Positions 8,897-13,912 of a DNA stretch of 13,912 bases are shown piece after piece. Position 1 is the first letter of the stretch. Every line of letters starts with the position of its first letter. Below the pieces are notes generated by a model. It saw only the letters and a list, made by a program, of their open reading frames with translations. It had not been told where the DNA came from and did not search any database. A program made the position numbers and the translations under genes. Origin of the DNA: DASZJY01 sp036260255 (lineage in GTDB: Bacteria; Actinomycetota; Acidimicrobiia; Acidimicrobiales; AC-14). The stretch is taken from NCBI GenBank assembly GCA_036260255.1, contig DATAAF010000039.1, positions 1-13,912 of the forward strand, given 5' to 3'.

Positions 8897-11800
8897 AGTG
8901 GCCCCGTGGGAGGTCGGGGTAGGGCGTGAACTTCGAGCAGAGGGTGGCGACCGCCTCGCGCACCTCGGCGAGGACCGAGCTGTGGCCGTCGGGGGCGAAG
9001 GCGGCGTCGCGGCGGAGCGAGCGGGCGATGAGCGAGGCGATCTCCCCCATCTCGTGCTCGCCCATGCCGGCCGTCGTCATCGCCGGTGTCCCGATGCGCA
9101 ACCCGCTGGTGACGAACGGCGAGCGGGGGTCCCCGGGGATCTGGTTCTTGTTCAGGGTGATCCCGGCCCGGTCGAGGGTCTCCTGGGCCTCCTTGCCGGT
9201 GAGCTCGGCGTCGAAGGGTCGCAGGTCGACCAGCATCAGGTGGTTGTCGGTGCCGCCCGAGACGAGCCGGAAGCCCTCCTCGGCCAGGCGCCGGGCCAGG
9301 GCCTGGGCGTTGCTCACGATGCGGGCGGCGTACTCCCGGAACGCCGGCTGGGCGGCCTCCCGGAACGCCACCGCCTTGGCGGCGATGACGTGCATCAACG
9401 GACCGCCCTGCAGCCCGGGGAAGACGGCCTTGTCGATGGCCTTGGCGTGCGCCTCCTTGCACACGATGCAACCGGCGCGGGGTCCTCGCAGCGTCTTGTG
9501 GGTGGTGAACGTGACGACGTCGGCGTACGGCACCGGGTTGGGGTGGACGCCCCCGGCGATGAGCCCTGCCACGTGGGCGGCGTCGAAGATGAACAGGGCC
9601 CCGACGTCGTCGCAGATCGCCCGCAGCGGCTCGGGCTCGATGATCCTGGGGTAGGCGGTCGCCCCGGCGATGATGGCCTTGGGCCGCTCCTGGCGGGCCA
9701 GGTCGCGGATCTGGTCGTAGTCCAGGCGCTCGTCGGTCTCGGTGACGCCGTAGGAGACGAAGCGGTACAGGCGGCCGCTGAAGTTGACGGGCGATCCGTG
9801 GGTGAGGTGGCCACCCTGGTCGAGGCGCATCCCGAGCACGGTGTCGCCCGGCTCGAGCAGCGCCAGGTAGGCCGCCATGTTGGCGTTGGCGCCGGAGTGC
9901 GGCTGGACGTTGGCGTGGTCGGCGCCGAACAGCGCCCTGGCCCGCTCCCGGGCCAGCTCCTCGGCCTCGTCGACGACGGCGTTGCCTCCGTAGTACCGGC
10001 GCCCCGGGTACCCCTCGGAGTACTTGTTGGTGAGCACCGACCCCTGGGCGGCCAGCACCGCCGGGGAGGTGAAGTTCTCCGAGGCGATGAGCTGGAGGGT
10101 TGTGTTCTGGCGCTCGAGCTCACGGGCGATGATCCCGAACAGCTCGGTGTCCTCGGAGACGGCGCCGTCGGTGCGACCGGCGCCGGCGACCGCCCGTGCG
10201 TCGGCCGGGGCCAACGCCGTCTCCAGCCCGGCGATGCGGTCGATGCGACGCTGGTGGCGCCCGCCCTCGAAGCGCGCCTCGAGGAAGGCGTCGATGGCGT
10301 CGGTGGCCACCTGGGGGCCCACCAGCCGGGCGCCCACGCAGATCACGTTGGCGTCGTTGTGCCGCCGGGCCATTACGGCCGAACTGACGTCGTGGACGAC
10401 CGCCGCCCGCACCCCCGGGACCTTGTTGGCGGCGATCCCGATGCCGATCCCCGTCCCGCACACGCAGACGCCGACGTCGGCTTCGCCACCGGCCACCGCC
10501 CGGGCGACTCGGGCGCCGAAGTCGGGGTAGTCGACCGACTCCTCGCCGTAGGTGCCGACGTCGTCGGCCCGGTGGCCCTGGTCACGGAGGTGGGCGAGGA
10601 GGTGGTTCTTCAACTCGAGGCCGGCATGGTCGCTGCCCACCGCGAGCCGCAGCGGGCTGGGGGGCGGCACCGGCGACACGAGGACAGTGACCTCCTCGGG
10701 CTCCTCGTCGAGGGAGGGCTCGGGCCCGATCGGGCTCGGCTGGCCGAGGGCATCGGCGGCAGCCACCACCGGCTCGGCCGGGGCGACGGGCGGCGGCTCG
10801 ACGGCGGCGTCCACCTCCTCGATGGACGCGCCGGCGAAGGGCTGCGCCTCCCGCTGGGCCGGCTCCGGCTCCAGATGGGTCGCCTCCGGCTCGAGACGGG
10901 TCACCTCCGGTTCCAGATGGGTCGCCTCGACCTCCCGCTGGGCCGGCTCCGTCTCCAGATGGGTCGCCTCCAGCTCCAGATGGGCGGGCTGCACGTCGGT
11001 GACGGTGGGCTCCGGGAGCGTCGGGGCGGCCAATTCCACGGCGGCGGCCGCCGACACTTCGCCCTCGGAGGCCGTCTTCTGGGGCTCGGGGGCGGGCGGT
11101 ACGGGAGCGGCCTCCGCCCCGATCGCCTCCGGCTCGGGCTCCCGATGGGGCGCGGTCACGTCGACGGCGATGTCGGACGGGGCGGAAAAGGGCGGCTCCA
11201 CCTGGGCCGGGCCGGGGAACCGGCGCTCGTGGCCGGCGGTCACCTGGTCGACGCCGGTGGCGCCGCCCACGATGACCGAGACGCCCTCGTCCTCGACCGC
11301 CACGTCGACCTCGATCTCGTCCCGGCCGGGCGGCGCCTCCATGCCCTGAATGACCGGCGGCACGCCCGGGACGGGCTCGGGCTCCCGATCCGTCGCGTCG
11401 GGCTCCGGCTCCAGATGAGTCGCCTCGGGCTCCAGATGGGTCGGCTCGGGCTCCAGATCGATCGGCTCGGCCTCCGGATCGGCCGGCTCCGGCTCCAGAT
11501 GGGTCGCCTCCGGCGGCGGCGTGGCCGGCGCCCGCTCCTCGGCGGCCACAAGCGGCTCTGGAGACGCCGGCTCGTCCGTCACCGTCGGGGGCGCCGCGGT
11601 CCCGACCGGTTCGTCCTCGGGCTCGGGGATCATCGTCGCGGGGGCCTCGACCTCGGGCGGGCTGGGCGGGGTGGGCTCGGCAACCGGCGGGACCAGCGGC
11701 TCGGGCGCGGCGGCGTCGGCGATCGCCGCCTCCGGCTCGACGGTCGGCCGTGGGGCCGGCTCGGTGACCGCCGACGCGGGGACCTGCGGCTCGGCGGTGG

Positions 11801-12401
11801 CGCTTGCTTCGGCCGCCTCGGCGCGCGCCGCCTCCGCCTCCGCCTCGGACGCCATGGCGTGGCCCCATGCCAGGAGGACGAGGCGGTCGAGGAGGTCGTC
11901 GAGCTCGGTGACCATCTGCTCGTACGACGAGAGCGGCATCCCCAGGGGGTCGGCGATGTCGTCGTCGGTCGACGACCCCATCAGGTCGGCAGGCGTCCGC
12001 CCTGCCCCCACCCGCCCGAGCCAGTCCTCCAAGCTCTCCCCCGGCGTCCTCGGGCCGACGTTCTCCGCCCGCCGCACGAGCTCCTTCAGGGTGAACGTGC
12101 GGGACCAGGCCTCGGGGGCGGCGACGACCGCCTCTCGCACGTGCTCACGGGCCATGGTGATCACCAGGTGGGCGCCGAGGAGGATGTCGCGGGTCACCGT
12201 GCGGCTGCGGTGCTGCGACAGGTCGAGTCCCCGCGCCTGGAGGATCTCCTGCCCGTACTCGCTCGCCGGCTGGCCCGCCCGCAGGAGCCCGGCCGAGCGC
12301 ACCCGGGCATCGACGCCCAGGTCGGCCAGCCGCTGGCGAAGGAGGGCCTCCGCCACCGGCGACCGGCAGATGTTGCCGGTGCAGAGCAGGAGAATGTTGA
12401 T
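8895..12401 (-). CDS. Fusion: LMW protein tyrosine phosphatase - repeat linker - RpiB - serine hydroxymethyltransferase
   Basis: One open frame without stops encodes about 1168 residues (numbered from 12401). Residues 1-180: low-molecular-weight phosphatase with active-site loop CTGNICRS (Cys7, Arg13) and the general-acid region IADPLGMPLSSYEQM. Residues 183-583: Glu/Pro/Ala/Thr-rich linker with seven-residue repeats. Residues 584-727: complete ribose-5-phosphate isomerase B (VGSDHAG, VCGTGIGIGIAANK, RHNDANV, FEGGRHQRR), which interconverts ribulose- and ribose-5-phosphate. Residues 748-1168: complete serine hydroxymethyltransferase (SENFTSPAV, YYGGN, pyridoxal lysine about Lys969 in THKTLRGPR), which makes glycine and methylene-tetrahydrofolate. 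No ATG/GTG/TTG precedes the phosphatase loop: the first GTG is at 12356, after the catalytic Cys, so 12401 (ATC) is the homology-based start. GTG 10679 and TTG 10214 have upstream purine-rich sites and might allow separate translation. The glyA and rpiB calls are certain; single-chain translation is inferred. Confidence 0.85.
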   Translation of the reverse strand: MNILLLCTGNICRSPVAEALLRQRLADLGVDARVRSAGLLRAGQPASEYGQEILQARGLDLSQHRSRTVTRDILLGAHLVITMAREHVREAVVAAPEAWSRTFTLKELVRRAENVGPRTPGESLEDWLGRVGAGRTPADLMGSSTDDDIADPLGMPLSSYEQMVTELDDLLDRLVLLAWGHAMASEAEAEAARAEAAEASATAEPQVPASAVTEPAPRPTVEPEAAIADAAAPEPLVPPVAEPTPPSPPEVEAPATMIPEPEDEPVGTAAPPTVTDEPASPEPLVAAEERAPATPPPEATHLEPEPADPEAEPIDLEPEPTHLEPEATHLEPEPDATDREPEPVPGVPPVIQGMEAPPGRDEIEVDVAVEDEGVSVIVGGATGVDQVTAGHERRFPGPAQVEPPFSAPSDIAVDVTAPHREPEPEAIGAEAAPVPPAPEPQKTASEGEVSAAAAVELAAPTLPEPTVTDVQPAHLELEATHLETEPAQREVEATHLEPEVTRLEPEATHLEPEPAQREAQPFAGASIEEVDAAVEPPPVAPAEPVVAAADALGQPSPIGPEPSLDEEPEEVTVLVSPVPPPSPLRLAVGSDHAGLELKNHLLAHLRDQGHRADDVGTYGEESVDYPDFGARVARAVAGGEADVGVCVCGTGIGIGIAANKVPGVRAAVVHDVSSAVMARRHNDANVICVGARLVGPQVATDAIDAFLEARFEGGRHQRRIDRIAGLETALAPADARAVAGAGRTDGAVSEDTELFGIIARELERQNTTLQLIASENFTSPAVLAAQGSVLTNKYSEGYPGRRYYGGNAVVDEAEELARERARALFGADHANVQPHSGANANMAAYLALLEPGDTVLGMRLDQGGHLTHGSPVNFSGRLYRFVSYGVTETDERLDYDQIRDLARQERPKAIIAGATAYPRIIEPEPLRAICDDVGALFIFDAAHVAGLIAGGVHPNPVPYADVVTFTTHKTLRGPRAGCIVCKEAHAKAIDKAVFPGLQGGPLMHVIAAKAVAFREAAQPAFREYAARIVSNAQALARRLAEEGFRLVSGGTDNHLMLVDLRPFDAELTGKEAQETLDRAGITLNKNQIPGDPRSPFVTSGLRIGTPAMTTAGMGEHEMGEIASLIARSLRRDAAFAPDGHSSVLAEVREAVATLCSKFTPYPDLPRGH
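10842..10988 (-). repeat. Tandem 21-bp repeats, array 1 (7 units, coding)
   Basis: Seven consecutive in-frame 21-bp units within the fusion linker. In protein order they read PAHLELE, ATHLETE, PAQREVE, ATHLEPE, VTRLEPE, ATHLEPE and PAQREAQ. On the plus strand the core is CTCCAGATGGGTCGC. Exact 21-base periodicity with no indels shows expansion by slippage or unequal crossing-over under selection for frame. PAQRE alternates with THLE units, hinting at a larger higher-order repeat of three to four units. Confidence 0.9.
11382..11507 (-). repeat. Tandem 21-bp repeats, array 2 (6 units, coding)
   Basis: Six consecutive 21-bp units in the same linker read, in protein order, ATHLEPE, PADPEAE, PIDLEPE, PTHLEPE, ATHLEPE and PDATDRE. 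They belong to the same repeat family as the array at 10842-10988 but lie about 400 bases away, in the same frame. The spacer between the arrays holds a less repetitive stretch including IEVDVAVEDEGVSVIVGGAT. Either a longer ancestral array was interrupted, or the unit was copied twice. Confidence 0.88.
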
Positions 12402-12408
12402 GGGGCGG

Positions 12409-12414
12409 AGTTTA
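12409..12414 (-). promoter_or_regulatory. Candidate -10 element for the fusion gene
   Basis: On the minus strand TAAACT fits TANNNT and ends 7 bases before the ATC at 12401. Transcription would then begin at or next to that codon, giving a leaderless mRNA, which is common in Actinobacteria. No ribosome-binding site lies upstream of the phosphatase domain, in agreement with a leaderless start. No clear -35 is seen. Tentative. Confidence 0.3.
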
Positions 12415-12459
12415 CCGAGATGGGTCCGGAACCGGCTTTGCCCGACCGGCGAACGAGGG

Positions 12460-12478
12460 CTTCCCCATCATGGGGAAG
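12460..12478. promoter_or_regulatory. Perfect 19-base palindrome, operator or mRNA hairpin
   Basis: CTTCCCCATCATGGGGAAG is a perfect inverted repeat with 9-base arms around a single C. It lies between the divergent fusion and dehydrogenase genes, just before the dehydrogenase start. As DNA it could bind a dimeric repressor controlling one or both genes. As RNA it could form an 8-bp stem with a UCA loop that hides GGGGAAG, the likely ribosome-binding site of the dehydrogenase. The structure is directly visible; the role is inferred. Confidence 0.55.
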
Positions 12479-12488
12479 AATGTCGGGG

Positions 12489-13763
12489 ATGACGGCATTG
12501 GCGGAGCACAGCGTCCTGATCGTGGGTCAGGGCTACGTCGGGCTGCCCCTGGCCATGCGGGCGGTCGAGGTGGGGTTCCGCGTCGTCGGGTACGACGTCG
12601 ACGCCAACCGCATCAAACGGTTGGCCGCCGGCGAATCCTACGTCGAGGACATCAGCGATGTGACGTTGGCCGGCGCCCTGGCGACGGGTCGCTTCCTCCC
12701 CTCGAGCGACAGCCGGGCGTGCGCCGGTTTCGACGTGGCTGTCATCACCGTGCCCACGCCTCTACGCGAAGGCAACCCCGACCTGTCCTACATCGAGCAG
12801 GCGGCGGCGACCGTGGCCGAGCACCTGCGCCCCGGGGCGACCGTCGTGCTCGAATCGACGACGTACCCGGGCACCACGGACGAGTTGGTGGCCCCGATCC
12901 TCGAGGAGGGATCGGGCCTGTCGGCGGCCACCGACTTCCACGTCGGCTACAGCCCCGAGCGCATCGATCCCGGCAACCGCACGTGGGGGCTGGTCAACAC
13001 CCCGAAGGTCGTCTCAGGCATCGACCCGGCGTCGCTGCGCGCCGTCCAGTGGTTCTACGACGCCTTGGTCGAGCGCACGGTGCCCGTGTCGGGCACCAAG
13101 GTGGCGGAGATGGTCAAGCTGCTCGAGAACACGTTCCGGCACATCAACATCGCCCTGGTCAACGAGCTGGCCATGTTCGCCGGTGAGATGGGCATCGACG
13201 TGTGGGAGGCCATCGAGGCCGCCGATTCCAAGCCGTTCGGGTTCATGCGGTTCAACCCGGGCCCGGGCGTGGGGGGCCACTGCCTCCCCATCGACCCGAG
13301 CTACCTGTCGTGGCGGGTCCAGCGGACCCTGGGCCAGCGCTTCCGCTTCGTCGAGCTGGCCAACGACATCAACGACCACATGCCCGACTACGTCACCCGG
13401 CGGATCACCATGGCCCTCAACCGCCAACGCCGCTCGGTGAACGGAAGCCGGATCCTCGTCCTGGGGCTGGCGTACAAGCGCAACACCGGCGACGCCCGGG
13501 AGTCGCCCGCCATCGCCGTGGTCGACCAGCTGCTCGAGCTGGGCGCCGACGTCCGGGCCGCCGATCCCCACGTGGGGGACCACCAGGCGCCCCAGCGGGT
13601 CGCCCGGGCGGAGGTGACGTCAGACGAGCTCAGGGCGGCCGACCTGGTGGTGGTGCTCACCGACCACGACGAGTTCGACTACGGGCTCGTGGCCGAGCAC
13701 GGCCGCTCGATTCTCGACACCCGCCGCCGCCTGCCCACCTGCCCCCAGGTCGAGTACCTCTAA
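12489..13763 (+). CDS. UDP-sugar 6-dehydrogenase, WbpA-like (UDP-GlcNAc/UDP-Glc dehydrogenase family)
   Basis: NAD-dependent oxidation of a UDP-sugar at C6 to the uronic acid, a cytoplasmic step in capsule, lipopolysaccharide or teichuronic-type polymer synthesis. The 424 residues carry the NAD-binding motif VGQGYVGLPLA near the N-terminus, the STTYPGTT segment, catalytic Lys210 in EMVKLLENTFRHINIALVNE and catalytic Cys265 in GPGVGGHCLPIDPSYLSW. The C-terminal UDP-binding domain has LGLAYKRNTGDARESPA. PFGFMRFNPGPGVGGHC followed by LPIDPSYLSW resembles WbpA-type UDP-N-acetylglucosamine dehydrogenases more than UDP-glucose enzymes, but specificity is not proven. The ATG at 12489 has GGGGAAG 10 bases upstream; an in-frame ATG at 12480 is possible but too close to that site. 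It is transcribed divergently from the fusion gene. The C-terminus looks complete despite the insertion sequence 22 bases beyond. Confidence 0.88.
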   Translation: MTALAEHSVLIVGQGYVGLPLAMRAVEVGFRVVGYDVDANRIKRLAAGESYVEDISDVTLAGALATGRFLPSSDSRACAGFDVAVITVPTPLREGNPDLSYIEQAAATVAEHLRPGATVVLESTTYPGTTDELVAPILEEGSGLSAATDFHVGYSPERIDPGNRTWGLVNTPKVVSGIDPASLRAVQWFYDALVERTVPVSGTKVAEMVKLLENTFRHINIALVNELAMFAGEMGIDVWEAIEAADSKPFGFMRFNPGPGVGGHCLPIDPSYLSWRVQRTLGQRFRFVELANDINDHMPDYVTRRITMALNRQRRSVNGSRILVLGLAYKRNTGDARESPAIAVVDQLLELGADVRAADPHVGDHQAPQRVARAEVTSDELRAADLVVVLTDHDEFDYGLVAEHGRSILDTRRRLPTCPQVEYL

Positions 13764-13769
13764 GATGAC

Positions 13770-13912
13770 TCCTGAAGCTCCTATGTCAAGCGGGCTGCAC
13801 GGCATCCTCGCTGCGTGGGCGTGGCGCCGTCACCTCCCCGTAGAGGTCACGCATCATCCGCCGGTAGACGACGTCCGAGAGGTGGCGCTTGAGAATCCGG
13901 CGTGCCTCGCGT
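13770..13912 (-). mobile_element. Right end of a probable IS110-family element (partial)
   Basis: Beyond the dehydrogenase stop lies the 3' end of a transposase-like gene read on the minus strand, followed by CTTGACATAGGAGC (minus strand), which I recall as typical just after actinobacterial IS110-like transposases. These elements have no long terminal inverted repeats, so the boundary near 13765-13780 is approximate. The rest of the element is outside the window. Confidence 0.45.
13786..13912 (-). CDS. IS110-like transposase, C-terminal fragment
   Basis: The last 41 codons of a gene entering from beyond the window end at TGA (13786-13788). The visible sequence REARRILKRHLSDVVYRRMM, followed by RDLYGEV and a short Arg/Pro-rich end, resembles the C-terminal helix of IS110-family DEDD transposases, where a basic LKRHLSD-V-Y-R pattern is common. 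The catalytic residues lie outside the window and cannot be checked. The gene points towards the dehydrogenase gene and stops 22 bases past its end without touching it. Similar basic helices occur in other proteins, so the call is moderate. Confidence 0.55.
   Translation of the reverse strand, partial: REARRILKRHLSDVVYRRMMRDLYGEVTAPRPRSEDAVQPA

Noticed and set aside
10842..11507. CRISPR array as the explanation for the regular repeats
   Set aside because: Units are directly adjacent 21-bp in-frame coding repeats with no unique spacers and no cas genes nearby.
10842..11510. Apparent Leu/Arg/Gly repeat protein on the plus strand (LQMGRLRL-like units)
   Set aside because: It is the antisense translation of the 21-bp repeats; the minus frame is continuous with recognised enzyme domains, so the plus-strand repeat protein is a shadow.
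8898..12488. Very long plus-strand open frame continuing into the dehydrogenase (1621 codons in total)
   Set aside because: It is the antisense of the GlyA, RpiB and phosphatase coding sequence, kept open by high GC content. Only the part from 12489 shows real homology.

Overview
The window is very GC-rich, actinobacterial-type DNA, probably a contig end from an uncultured, Acidimicrobiia-like actinomycetote (lineage is inferred). The evidence is heavy GTG start use, third-position G/C bias that leaves long antisense frames open, and a WecA-type glycosyltransferase directly upstream of the ATP synthase genes. That last order is also seen in Mycobacterium tuberculosis (Rv1302-Rv1303-atpB).

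Layout, left to right. Positions 1-262 form a fold-back inverted repeat made of two copies of the same atpD segment. It truncates the ATP synthase beta gene and is most simply an assembly chimera. Positions 91-7073 (minus strand, transcribed right to left) hold a compact ATP synthase operon in the order atpZ-atpI-atpB-atpE-atpF-atpH-atpA-atpG-atpD. Gaps are short, and stop/start overlaps occur at atpZ/atpI, atpI/atpB and atpF/atpH. The end of atpD and any atpC lie outside usable sequence. A polyprenyl-phosphate sugar-1-phosphate transferase (7075-8373) heads the unit. Positions 8374-8894 hold a possible promoter, a PIN-domain toxin remnant on the plus strand and a GC hairpin.

Positions 8895-12401 (minus) are the most unusual part. 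One uninterrupted frame encodes a low-molecular-weight protein tyrosine phosphatase domain, about 400 residues of disordered Glu/Pro/Ala/Thr-rich linker with two arrays of a seven-residue repeat (21 bp in DNA), a complete ribose-5-phosphate isomerase B domain, and a complete serine hydroxymethyltransferase. These three families are separate neighbouring genes upstream of the atp operon in Bacillus (ywlE, ywlF, glyA), so an ancient gene neighbourhood appears to have collapsed into one polypeptide. No ATG, GTG or TTG codon lies upstream of the phosphatase active-site loop, which suggests either a non-standard start codon or a base error.

A UDP-sugar 6-dehydrogenase of the WbpA type (12489-13763, plus) is transcribed divergently from the fusion across a short gap containing a perfect 19-base palindrome. 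The window ends in the C-terminus of a probable IS110-family transposase on the minus strand.

The ATP synthase makes ATP from the ion gradient. The WecA-like enzyme and the dehydrogenase both plausibly use UDP-N-acetylhexosamine, pointing to cell-surface polysaccharide synthesis. The isomerase and hydroxymethyltransferase domains feed pentose-phosphate and one-carbon metabolism. A recurring oddity is added low-complexity sequence: acidic tails on ATP synthase alpha and beta, proline-rich tails on WecA and AtpZ, and the giant linker of the fusion.
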